NCBI GenBank assembly: GCA_000708835.1
Contig: DF237288.1
Span: forward strand, 1 to 64,000
Origin: Klebsormidium nitens
Lineage: Eukaryota; Streptophyta; Klebsormidiophyceae; Klebsormidiales; Klebsormidiaceae
Reading direction: 5' to 3'
DNA length: 64,000 bases
The notes under the pieces were generated by a model. That model saw nothing but the letters and a program-made list of their open reading frames with translations, had not been told where the DNA came from and did no database searches. Each line of letters begins with the position of its first letter. Position 1 is the stretch's first letter. A program made the translations under genes and the position numbers. This document shows, one piece after another, positions 22,119-38,875 of the stretch.

Positions 22119-22545
22119 ATTTTAGTGCAAGCTGCTCTTAGTGCAAGCTGCGTTGCCGGACTGATTTTGTGGGTTAGGATTTTTTTGTGTTTTCAGTGTT
22201 AGTACTTTTGCTAAGTTAACGAGACAATCATTGAAGTAAGTGAGCCCTGCTCGGTGGTCCGAACTTTAAGGCTTGTGCGCACCGCATTAAATGCAATTGC
22301 TTGCGAAACCATGTGCACAAACGGATGCATAATGTGTAATGTGTTGATGTGTGAGATAATATAGATAATACCTAGAAATGATGATAATTTTTAAGGCCTT
22401 CAGATTCCGGAAGTTCAGGGCTCACGAAGACTGCTTTCCACTACGATAGGTATGCGTTTGTTCAGATGATAGGTACCTCTCTTCAGACTTCCACTTGAAG
22501 TTGAAGAACTTGTGTCCCAGAGTACCTGCAAATTTTAGTCCCAAA

Positions 22546-22957
22546 ATGGTCTCTCTCGTCAAGTTGGAGCGCATAGGAAGACCTTGCTTTTTGACCCGTT
22601 TGCAGGCAACACACGGTCTTTCAAGCAGCAATCGCCCTTTGTTTCCAGTTGGCAATCGATCACCATCAAGAATCTCTGCAATGGCGACTGGCTTTGCTTA
22701 TTACAATGTGGCCAACGTGGACAAGTTTGTGGAGGTCTTCACTTCGGAACCTGTTGACAGCTGGCGCAAGGAAAATGGCATCACGTCCTACCGAATCTTC
22801 AAGGTTGCGGAGGAGCCTAACAAGGTCGCAATCATGGCTTAGAGGCGCTCCACAAATTTAGGGTCCACCCCAAGACCCGCGAGAGCATGGCCGACGCGGG
22901 CCTGCAAGGACCACCCACTTTTTTGGAGATGGAGACGATCAAGGAGGGCACCAGCTG
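22546..22957 (+). pseudogene. Broken small ABM-like (dimeric alpha-beta barrel) protein gene
   Basis: The frame from ATG 22546 reads a Ser/Arg/Leu-rich leader that could be a plastid or mitochondrial transit peptide. At 22681 it continues MATGFAYYNVANVDKFVEVF and ITSYRIFKVAEEPNKVAIMA, then stops at 22840-22842. The adjacent frame (about 22845-22957) carries the expected continuation, ALHKFRVHPKTRESMADAGL then QGPPTFLEM, ending at a TGA. In relatives of this antibiotic-biosynthesis-monooxygenase-like fold, about ten residues (a beta strand, typically EF plus acidic residues) join KVAI to the A..F..P..RE segment. They are missing here and the frame shifts, so a small deletion probably broke the gene. 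No intron with legal ends fits the gap. Family placement is from memory of similar small proteins, and the function is unknown. Confidence 0.5.
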
Positions 22958-25900
22958 AGAGCAGGTCAGGATCATCTAGATGGCTCAGTGGTAGTGCTTA
23001 TGATAGTGCAATAGTGCTTATGAACAATGCAGTCACTTTAAGTGACTGCACTGTTGTGTTGCAAGAAACCTGAGATCATCTGCAGACCAGTTGCGTTTCA
23101 CATTGTCAACAGTTGGAATCAGACAGATAGATGCTTCAAGTCCAGACTTCTGGGGTGATCAGTAGGTGGCCAATGAATGGGAGCGCATTATGACTTTTCA
23201 AACCCTTAAAATCCGGATGCTGCTTAGGGTGCTCAATGCCTTCTGAACCAGGTGCAAACTTTTAGTCAGTCGGGGCTTGTTTGCTTTTGCTTGTATAGCT
23301 AACTAGGGAAGCAAGCAGCTTTGACAAAATAGCAGATTTTGACTGCCTTTCTGCAACTGCACTTGAACACCTGATGAATCACCTTCTCTACACGTCATGC
23401 TTGGAAGTGAAAGGCTGCACTTGCAAAACCTATTGCGCTGAGAAAAACTGTTCATGCTGGAGGCTGCTCGGAAGCAAGAGGCTTCTAGCTAATCCTTTCC
23501 CGGCAAAAGGCTCGGTGAGCCACACCGCAGCTTAGTGTGGTGCTTGGCCACTGTCTTCCTTTCATCAGGTGTTTTTGAACTAGGATGCCCTCTCGTAAAA
23601 ACCGCGTGTGCTGGGTGCAAGCGGTTCCAGTTATCACTTCTTGGGGCTGGATGCTTTTGTCCAGGAGTTATCCGGCGTTTGTTACCTGCTAGTGTCCAGC
23701 TGATAGTGCAAAGATATTTGTTCTCACTCAAATCCTAGCCCCACTGCAATAGAGCCCTTCATTCATTAATGTAAGGTCTGCTATATGCCTAATGGTTCAG
23801 TCCTTATTCTGCTAAGACCGGCAGCTATAGCGGAAGGTGACCATGGAAAGGATATTTTACTGTGTAATGCACTGACATAATTGATAAATCTTCCTCTCAC
23901 CTTTCAGATCATTTGGAACCGGTGCTGAACCCCATTTTTGGGTCCCTTCCTAGAGCGCAGAGGCAGTACATAACCTGGGCATTTTGTTCTCTTGCTGATC
24001 ATGTTTGAGGAGGCTGCTCCTACTCCTGGAGCATTGGTAGTATGTGCCACGATTCAAACCTAAGGTAGTAATTGGACGCAGAACCTCGAAGCAGAGAATT
24101 CAACGAGTTGCCCTGTACAAGCCTTGACCCCATCTGAAGAGGAATGCACGTATCCTCTGCTGCAGGAGAGCAGGAAGGTACGCTTTTCGTCTGATGTTCA
24201 CTTTTGAGCTGCACCAAGAAGACCTTGGCCTGAGCCTGCCACAACATTAGATGCTTTTCAAAATGCCAGCAATATCACACTCTCACCTAGGCTTTATTTC
24301 ATACAGGAGAAGTGTACCAGAGGGGGCGTTTGCTGGCATCGGCTGGAGCACAATATGATTATAGCTCTTGTTGAATTCCTCGCAACACACTGTTGAAGAT
24401 TGCTTTCACTTGCCTCAGGCCTGCTAGCTCTTGACATCGCCGCTCAATGCATGCAGTCTACCATGATGTGAAAGAACTCCAGTTCAAGCCCGCGCTGATA
24501 ATTGCCCACTGTTCATCTGCAATGAGCACAGTGAGGATGTGCAATTCATGCAATCAAACATCAGTGCTTGTGCCGGGGCCTTGCCCTGACAGGATTCAGG
24601 TTTATGGTCACTTGGTTATTAGTAAGAGAATCCAATACGGAAGCAGATTTATAATATGACAGCAGATTTAGCCAGGCTTATCGCGAGGTTTCCATGTGGC
24701 ACCTTCAGTGGTTTCTGGGCCTATATGCTCTGATGCATCACGGAAAGATGCGGAGCAAACCCACAACATGACGCCAATCTGCAGAGAAGCTGGTGCAGTC
24801 GCATTCAATCGCGACTGCGCGAACTCATCATATTGCAAGCAACGAATATACACGCTTTGACATATGCAGGATGATGTGTGCACGACAAGTGCGTCCATCA
24901 TATATGCCTTAAAGCACAGGTAGCATTCCAGATAGGTATATCTCGATGATTTCTATATAGCTCGTACGAACGACCTTGTCGTATATCTGCATGTTGCACG
25001 CGGCAAGCGTATTCATTGGTAAAGGTTTGCGCGGTTGATTCATGGCAATCGGATTGCATAAATCCACGCGCTCGCGCGCGTGGGCACTGGTTTTTATTCG
25101 GGACGAACACAGGCACTTTCACATGAGGGGCCCGGATCGGAGCTCTAGCTATTATATTTAAGCCAACCACGAGTCACGCCATGATGATGACTTGATGTGA
25201 TTAGCTTCAGGCGCCATGTGACGCGCTGGAGTTGGAAGAAAAGGGCGATTGTAGACCAGGTGTAAGGGCCCTGTCTCTCATGAGCATGCCGATGTACATC
25301 ATATGGTTCCGACCGCCCCCTTGAAGCATGCATTTTCTCCAACAGCATGCAACGTCCAGCAGCCAGCTGGAGCATCTATAACATGATACTGCCAATTCGC
25401 TGAAGCGCCAACTCATGGCTCATGACAATCAAGGAAACGAATCATCTCGCGAGATGATTCGGATTTGGTCGTAGACATGATTTGAATGGTCAATTCGCTG
25501 CCTTCAGAATGGTAGACATGCCCAATGCGGGTTAACACGCCCGCCAGCGACGGTTTAAACACCGTTCCCAATACAGTTCAAGCCAACAACGTTATAAGCA
25601 TCTTAGCTCAACTGTTCTTACTGAAGCGCGAGGTTCGTCCTAAACGGAACTGGTCCTGTAACTACCATTTTAAGGAGGTCGACTGACGCAGCCAAGAACA
25701 GCTTGCTCAACGCTGGTACGGCCCGGATTGAACCGTCAACGAGCGTCCTTCCCCCATCAAATTCCGAACATATGTCTCGGCTTGCGCTCGGAAGATGGAG
25801 AAAAGAATAAGGGCAGATTGGTCACCACTGCTTGCAGAATCGACGTCATTTACTTGAAGGAGCCTCCTGAGCAGTGATTTGGAAGGTTATGCTGTCGAAC

Positions 25901-26011
25901 GAAGAGCCACCCCTCGACCCTTGCATACATTTGCAAAAAGAGTGAGCTTATCTCAGCCGCCGTACAGCTCTGCGGAACCGTTCATTGCAAGCCTCTGCTT
26001 CGACGGGTGGG
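22958..26011. other. Intergenic region between the broken ABM-like gene and the second lipase
   Basis: I find no gene in these 3 kb. Small open frames lack recognisable domains. A perfect 11-bp palindrome with one-base spacer (TGCAGTCACTT-T-AAGTGACTGCA) lies near 23027-23049, next to an AGTGCTTATGA direct repeat. The last part (25.9-26.0 kb) should be the 3' untranslated region of the lipase gene. Confidence 0.45.
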
Positions 26012-29000
26012 TTAGAGGGTCGCGACAGCAGCCTTGACGTCGGCATGATCTTGGATAGCCCGCTCCTCCGACTCTCCTGTCTTGATGGTGGCGCCCGTGC
26101 TGGCCGCCGGGTCCGCTTGCGTGGGCCCCGCCGCTGCGCCGCTGCGCTGGTCGAGCCAAGCGAGGATGTCGTGCCAGACCAGCTCGGCGTTGTCGTCCGG
26201 CTCGCCCGTAAGCAGGCCGTGCCACATGCCGGGGTACAGCTTGAACGTCTTGTCGAAGCTCTTGGCCTGGTCGTGCAGCGCGGCCGACACCTCCGGGTCC
26301 GTCACCGCGTCCGCGCCGCCGTGCAGCAGCAAGAACGGGATCGTCACCTGCGCGCAATGAGTCCGTCAGTTCCGTCTTGCGTTTGGTCGTTCCTACCATC
26401 TTCAGCAGCGCATGTCAAGGTATGGTTGTGGCAGGCCGCTGAGACCGTGCTCTGGCGGCCGGAAAGAACGCCGTAAGGTGATCTCGAGGCTTGTCGAATG
26501 GTTACGGCACACGCCGCAAACCGACCGGAGCAGAAGCATTCTCGAAAAAGCGTGAGCTCTCTAGTGTCGTACAAGCCCGGCTTGTAAGTCAAACCACCGG
26601 GCAGCTACAGCAACACCTCGTCCTCTGCTCCCGCCAGTTATTCAAGCTAATCTGCTTTTCGGCGGTGCGGAGCGTCCCCCCGGCGGCTCACCTCGTCTAG
26701 GCGCTGCTCGATGGAGCTGCTGGCGCGCAGCAGCGCGAGGGCGGTGCCCAGCCGGGGTTTCTCCTGATACGCGAACGGGTTTTTACGCAGCTGCAATGGA
26801 GCTGCGAACGGTTCAGAAATGAGCCCTGACGGCCACTCACAACAGGTCGCCTGTCTTTCCATCGCAGATCATATCACGCACCGAGCATGCTTCAGCCACG
26901 CGCAAAGCTACTGTGGAGGGCGCGTGAGTCACCTCTTCCCGCTTGGCGGGCTCCTTGAAACCAGTCTCGATGATGTCCTTTGTTGGAACGATCTTCCACT
27001 TGGGCGCCACGAACGCTAGCTTGGACATGATGGCCGTCACGATCGGGGGCGGCTTCAGCTTCTCCGAGATCTGCAGTCATACACGCGGGACAGGGTAAAG
27101 CGACCCATTTTCGCGAGTTGTGCTTCAAAACCTGTCGAAGAAGCAGTCGACATCCTTCTGAGAGATCATTGTTTGGGTGACGGAGCGCAGTCGGATCCAC
27201 TGCTGAGAACCTGACGTTTCCCACCCCCATGGATTGCGGCACCCGGCTTGGTCACTCTCGAATACTTCCTTCTAATTGTGAACCTCATCAGAGAGAAAGA
27301 AGATGAAATAACGCATAGGTACTCACTTTGCACATGGGTGCTAGAAGCACTGCACCTTTCCATGCGTCCGGCTCTCTCCGGTGTATGAGCAGGCAGATCG
27401 CGCCACCCATGGATTCTCCAAACAGGAAGCTGCCCTTGCCGGCGTACTCCGCTGCAAGGGACCAAACGCAAAGGTGTTGTGCCAGTCGAGCTTGTGTCCT
27501 GTCGTGCATCTTGTGAGTCCGTATCCAGTTTGTTGCCGAGATGAGTGTAGGGGTGGCCAGACTAATGCAGGCAAACTTGAAAGTGTCAGCACGTAGAACA
27601 GATCAGAACGACAACCAGTGCGGCTGAGGAAGAACGAGCATGACAAAGTCTCCGCAGCAGATTTGAGTATTGTCGAGCTCACCTTTGACCTTGTTGAAGA
27701 AGAAGAGTGCGTCGTCGACCAGGATGTCCAGGGACTTGAAGTAGACGGGTTCACCTGCACCACCGAGGGTAGTTCAAGGTAAGGTTACAGACTCAGCCAG
27801 CTCTGGGAAAAGCTGAAAATCCTCTTCCATATTTTCAACTTGCTTTGACTATTGCTCAGGATGGAGACTACAAAAGCCTCATGATATCTCAGAGGAGCCT
27901 CACGGCTGAATCTGCTGAGGGTCCGTCTGACAAATAATTTAGCGCTCAAATTAGAAAAACACGAAGAAGATAGCAAGTAAAGAAAGTTTCAAAGTCAGTC
28001 ACATGTTTTCGAAGTTGAGAAGCAGGGGTCGGCGAAAGCCGGCCAAACCATTGAGGGGGGGGTTCTGAAATCTTGAAAAGCCGACTGAAAAGAAAAGTAC
28101 CCGGCTGAAAGCTGGCCTATACTTCGAGGCGGCAGGGTTGAAGCCGGGGAGATATACCTAGGTGTCAAGGCTAGATAAGCCGACTGGATTCTGGAGTACC
28201 CGGCTTTGAGCCGACATTTTTGAACTTTTATGCCGACCCCTGTTGAGAAGAAGTATTACGACGGAGCTCTCGATTGTAACTTGGTAACTGTCGACTGCTT
28301 GTTGGCTCTCATAGACATGGATAACCTTACTACATTAGTAGTCACTTCACAAATATGGGCAAAATACAACCGTCACCAGACCAATCCAATTGTACCATGG
28401 AATCTGTATCTCAAAGGCACAATAAGTACAGGTCTGCCAGCAGAATCACGCCTCTGATCTTCTGATGACGGAACTTTTGGGGAAGCGATCAGAGTGGTTG
28501 AGCAGAACACAGCTGGAAGAGGATTAGCCACCTTCAGATTGTCCATGTCCCATGTGATCCAGGGCAACGGCTGCAAACCCATCCTTGGCGAGGCGTTCAC
28601 CAACTCCTGCAGAGGCACTGGGGTTGCATTCTGAGCAATGGCAACAGCCTCTGAGGCTGGGTCCATGAGACCAGCTGACGAGTTAGCAACCTCCGTGAGG
28701 GGAAAATTGCGTGGGCAGTACAACGACCTTGGAGACTGCTTACCATGTAGCAGCACTGTTCGGATCTGGGGCCCCAGACCACGGGACATAATGCAGGGAC
28801 ATCGAGGTGCAAAATTGAGCGGATGCATATGTATGTATATGAAAGTCTGGCAAAGCTCTGAGGCCAGGGTACTGGACAGCAGTTTGGTACTGGGCTTCCG
28901 CTTGCACCAGAATTGAGCATGGTGCCTGCGCCCTCTGGACAAGCCTGGCAATCACTGGGAGAGAATGAGTGCCCCACCTCCAAAGTAGATGCTACTCTCC

Positions 29001-29750
29001 ATCCCATACCCATGGACCTGTAACAACAGTGGAGAGGGACTAAGCCAGGACCCAATACAAACAGCACAATGGAGGATTCGACAGCAACTACATCCTTGAG
29101 AACCTTAAGAAGCTACCAGAGAAGAATCTTAAGAAGCTACGAAAGGCAAGAGACCAGAAGAGTCGGGGCAAGCAAGCAGGCCAGCATGTATATTATACTC
29201 ACTATACACACAAGAGCCTTCGCCTCCCCCTCGGGCAACCAACGTTGTGTAAAGAGCTTCAAACCTGGCACAAGAAGGTAAGTTGGTAAGAGATGTCGAC
29301 AAGGTTGGCCTGAAGCAGGGTCACCGTGCTAAGAGCATTTGTTTAGACCTCACCAAGGGCTTCCCTGCACTTTCTTTGAAAAGAAGCTGCCAAATACTCC
29401 TGTGTAGCCAATCTTGTGTAATATCAACCCAAGCTCTCATAAGAAGATACAACAGGAGAGGCGTCAAAAACGTGATGGGTGACATACCTCGGGCTGTTGT
29501 CTCGATAGACTCTGAATGGGAGATGCCGAGCCCAGCCTGGAAGAATACAGAATCATTCAATAATTGTTCCAGGACGACCGTCAGCTCTCCTGCCATCAGA
29601 AAGATGCAAAAGGAAATGGTGCAGAAGCTGTGATGCTGTTTGAATGCTAGATCGCATTCTTAACATCTGCACTTGCAGTGTAAGCCTTCCAGGAGGTTCA
29701 AGCCTCCTCACATAGTATTCATCAGACTTCTTCCAAGCCGGAGCTGCCAT
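26012..29750 (-). CDS. Monoacylglycerol-lipase-like alpha/beta hydrolase, soluble paralog
   Basis: Ten exons: 29750-29712, 29536-29488, 29264-29203, 29017-28978, 28606-28532, 27754-27683, 27451-27327, 27070-26933, 26790-26692, 26347-26012. Phases join, giving 344 residues. It begins MAAPAWKKSDEYY with no anchor, so it is probably cytosolic. The N-terminal half is closer to canonical plant members than its paralog: GLKLFTQRWLPEGE, VHGYGMESS (oxyanion), DHMGHGQSEGE. The triad is S126 in GESMGG, D246 in HGGADAVTDPE and H276 in YPGMWHGL. Substrate is open: monoacylglycerol, lysophospholipid or another ester. The paralog at 18161-21045 has exons of identical length here (138 and 99 nt) but a split final exon and a shifted intron at GHG. 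The intron between 28531 and 27755 contains a complete hAT MITE (28023-28242). After the GMWH region a low-complexity Ala/Thr-rich tail follows. The gene is divergent from the unknown gene at 30185. Confidence 0.9.
28015..28250. mobile_element. hAT-superfamily MITE with 8-bp target duplications
   Basis: A 220-bp non-coding element (28023-28242) has perfect 11-bp terminal inverted repeats: CAGGGGTCGGC on the left (28023-28033) and GCCGACCCCTG on the right (28232-28242). It is flanked on both sides by the exact 8-bp duplication TTGAGAAG (28015-28022 and 28243-28250). An 8-bp duplication with ends starting CAGGG is the hallmark of hAT transposons. The interior has subterminal AGCCGGC/ACCCGGCT motifs in both orientations, typical transposase-binding repeats, and no coding capacity. 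It sits in intron 5 of the soluble lipase gene, where splicing can remove it. The perfect duplication suggests a fairly recent insertion. Confidence 0.88.
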
Positions 29751-30184
29751 AATGCCCTCAAGCGGCGCTCTCTGGAGATTGAACCTTTCTGGAGCGCAGC
29801 AAGCGGCCCAACGAAGTGTAGGTACTAGGACCTAACCAGTTCGCCCTTCAAAGTTCAAATCTACATGTGCGCTTGCTAATGGCAACAGGGTGGTGAAAAA
29901 TCAAATGAGGAATTGCTGAGAGCTTTCAAGTTCTGTTGAGCTGCAAATTGGTAGGTAGGTAGCTCCATTCTTGGAAACCCAGATTCCAATTGTTCCTTAG
30001 GTATTGTCCCAAACAGGGCGCAGTGACAGGACCTCCCCGGAAACTTCACGGTTCTTTAGCTCACTGCCAGCAAGAGCCGACAAAGTTTTAAGTTTTCTAG
30101 CGCGGCGAAGTGACGTTTCTGGGCCCGGTGGCGACGGTTTTCTAACTTGGGCCTCTTTGTCGCCAGAGAATGAGAATTTGAACC
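29751..30184. promoter_or_regulatory. Shared upstream region of soluble lipase and unknown acidic protein
   Basis: These 434 bp lie between two divergent start codons. An inverted TGGCGAC/GTCGCCA pair frames about 30128-30166. No TATA-like box is clear. The promoter role is inferred from position. Confidence 0.4.
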
Positions 30185-31727
30185 ATGACATCTTTGTCTC
30201 GATATCTGGGTTATCCAAACCACAATCACACAGTGACACAATGTGCAATGTTCAAAGGTCTTCGAAGAGCTTGGAAAAGGGAAACAGGCGCTTGCAAAGG
30301 AAGGGCTGGTCCCACTTCATCTTCGTGGAATCACTTGAGTTCAGACGCCATTCTGCATAAGGAAATGTTTCCCCAATGGGTTCTAGCCGGGCTCATTGCA
30401 GGCGCTGTGTTGCAGCGGCTAGTGAAAGGGCGCAGGCGCAGAGCATATAGGAAAGGCGAGGGAAAGGGTGACCTTCCGGATGTCAGATATAGTGCCACGG
30501 GCTTCGGAGTAGAAAGAGCCAGTAGTGGGGAACTGCTGCAGTCCATCGAGGAAGAAGAGATGGCCGAGGACTCTCAGGCTGAAGCTGTTGACAGTGCGGA
30601 AGATGATGGAGAGCCGTGCCAGCAGCAGCTCAATGGTGTCTGCACAAGTCCAGAGTTGTCTGGTGCTAGCGCTGCGAGTGGCCTACCAGCACTATCTTCA
30701 GCAATGAACCAGAATGTGGAGCCTCTGGAAATAGTAGATGCAGAGGAATCGAGCTCTGTAGATCCGATAGCCATGCCTGACAGTGATAGTCCAGAAGAGC
30801 AAACGCCACATACCATAGGATCCGGTGTTGCTGACGTGTTTGAAGTCAGACAGGGGAATGCAGAGTCTGACGAGGCTAATGAGGTGGTAATAGACCCCGG
30901 TCCACTAAATGGTCCAGACTCAGGTGTTGATAACGAAGGTCAGGACGACCAAGAGGCGCGTGCTGATGTTGGCAATGTGTTACCGTCGGCACATCAGTCT
31001 GCCAGCCAAGAGAATGGGGAAGCAAGGTAAGGGGTCTGGTTCATAAGAGATGGTTTAGCTGACCCTGCAATGGACGACGTTTCGGTTGGTGACATGTGTT
31101 GAGGCAGCGATGCAGTTCATCAAGCTTGATCTAATGTTGCCCGACCGCTCTCCGTGTAGCTCTACCCAAGCTCACGGTGAGGCAGCAGATGACATGGAAA
31201 GGAGTCCTGAGCAGGTGAGAAACACTTTTGGTCCTTAGTCCCATGATTCTTGCAGCCCTATTTAGATGCTTTACGGGATGCCCGCTTGTGCGCTCCATGA
31301 CTTCTCTGCTTGAGCCTTGCCAGTTTCTTATCCTGATCGTGCCCATCGTCTTGGAAGCTGGCACCTTTGAAAGCTTGGCGGGGGGGAAACAACCTTGAAT
31401 CAATCAAGCATTACTGCCAGTCATGGTCTGTGTTGCCTCATTACAATCTTGACTATGCTGCAGCCAGCGGCAGCTCCCCAGTCACCTGCACCAGCGGGAG
31501 GGCAGGAAGAGGGGAGGGAAGCTTCTCCGCCCCCTTCTGGGCACAAGGTATTAAGGCCTCGGGTATCGCCTCCCCTGGTCAGAGTTGGGCTGACAGTACC
31601 CAGTCCCTTAGAACACCAAAGGCCGGGCTTGGCTGGACTCCTCAAAGATCGGGACTTTGATAGGCACAGCTCAGCGTATGGTGTGAGGCTCTGGATGGTT
31701 ACGCCAGACATGGCCTCAAGATTGTGA
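30185..31727 (+). CDS. Unknown acidic protein with a possible N-terminal membrane segment
   Basis: Three exons, 30185-31026, 31160-31214 and 31464-31727, join in phase to 386 residues. I do not recognise a family. The N-terminus is basic and aromatic, and a hydrophobic stretch WVLAGLIAGAVLQRLV followed by KGRRRR looks like a single membrane segment or anchor. Residues of about 100-280 are highly acidic (EEEEMAEDSQAEAV; repeated DSD, EE, DD) and probably disordered. The end is compact (GLAGLLKDRDFDRHSSAYGV, then a short tail). Met at 30185 is the first in frame; Mets at 30260 and 30365 are alternatives. Splice signals are good at both introns, and the long exon 1 is open without stops. The last exon might contain a further intron after about 31550, but reading straight through keeps the frame. 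Confidence 0.5.
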
Positions 31728-33323
31728 CATGATGCAAGTCATGATACTCACAGTGGATCTTGGGAGTGGGTCGAACACCTTCGTAGGAAAGCGAAAATGG
31801 TTAACCTAGAACTGTACATTGCAGCAATTGACCTTTTATGTCCTGACAAATGACCGACAACACTGCTGGAAAGCCAAGCCGATGAGTTAGAGAGATCGAA
31901 ATCATCTGCCACTCCGCTGGACCTAGCCAGCCATCACACGATAATCTGCAGCCCTGCCTAGGGAATATGGAGCGGATCTCAGACCAGTTAGCAGTACACA
32001 TGCTCCCGGGTTGCTTAAGGACCTTCATGTCAGATCAATGATCTACGCCCAGCTCCATATAAGGGAGCCATCATGCAATTGTGCACGTATGCACGGATCG
32101 GCCTGGAAAGCTTGAAGGTCGGATCCGACTTGGTTGCATATGTTCATGTTATGTTCATATTATCTGCGCGCGAGCTCATGCGCGGCCCTGACATACTACA
32201 TAATCGACAGTTCCTTTTCTTTCAATATTATTATAAGCATGTGCCCTGAAGCCTTGCAAAAGCATTGAACTCTCCATGGGCCCGCTCGCGTTTGTAATGA
32301 ACCCTTTCATTAAGCAGTAAACACAACTTGCATAAATATCAACGGACTATCAAAATTGTACATCGATACATCAAGTAGCCATAGAATGCATTCAGTTGCA
32401 TCGCAATGACAGCCGAAATGAGGCGCCTCCTGAACATTCACACGATCAAGTCAGTTGGATTCGCTCTGGTCATTCCGAATTGGTGGACGACGTCATTTCC
32501 CGACATCTGTTGCGTGAGGATGGCGGACTGAATACTGTCTGCATACCCTGAACATGTCTATTCCAGAATCAACTGTGCACAATCTCACATGGCCTGCAAG
32601 CGAGTTCTTAGCTCGGTTGTGGCCCTGTGTTTGGGACAATCATATGGACGCTTGACAGTTGCCGTCCAGCTCGCAGGAAGTTCTCTACGAGGCATCTAAG
32701 TGGCCGTCAATTCTGCTTGTGATCACATGACCCACTCGCTGGCGAAAAAGAGCATGTCGGTCTGAAAAGAGTGCCTGACTTGAGCTAGCTTGCTTCAAGC
32801 TCGCATCCAAGACAGCTGCCTGTCGAGGTCCACTTCTCATCATGCGTTATTGGACCGGTGTGGACGAAAACTCTGCCGCCGTTTGCGCTTGCCACCTACA
32901 TCATTCAGCTGGAGTCAGTCCCCTATGTTTCGCCACACATGAAACTACGCACCAGACACACCCGAGCACCGCCATCCGCTCAACATGACTTGTAAAGGTG
33001 TTCCAATCCAACTAGAATGTCCTCCCCCTTGGAAGTTTTGCCATGTGGGGTTTAGTATGGGGTTAAAAGTTCTTTGAGTTTCCGAAGCAGGAATCTGCTG
33101 GGGTTGGTAGGAGGTTAGTCGCTCAAGTTTTTGATCTCGGTCAACGCGGTCAACCCGGTAAGAGTTTCGGCCAATCGGATCACGAATAAAAGTGCCTTAC
33201 CGTTTTAGGAACATGTCATGTCAATAAGGGAGGCAAAGATAGTGCACGCGGGCCCTCCCCGACGGATGCAAATGCACAGAGGGTCACATCAAGAAAACTG
33301 AGATTGTAAGCGGACCGTTTTGT
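31728..33323. other. Convergent intergenic region, no gene seen
   Basis: About 1.6 kb between the ends of the unknown gene and the kinase gene. Only short frames are present and I see no repeat structure worth calling. Confidence 0.5.

Positions 33324-38875
<5,552 letters not shown>

Larger units (their letters stand above)
21046..22545. other. Intergenic region with inverted and degenerate direct repeats
   Basis: No gene is supportable here. The first 200 bp should hold the promoter of the anchored lipase gene. From about 21.8 kb there is a perfect 19-bp inverted repeat and two related C-rich blocks, each described separately. The rest is unremarkable. Confidence 0.45.

Noticed and set aside
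22970-23035. tRNA-like TGGCTCAGTGGTAG downstream of the broken ABM-like gene
   Set aside because: It resembles a tRNA A box, but no D-stem pairing, anticodon stem or T-arm/B box follows at the right distance.
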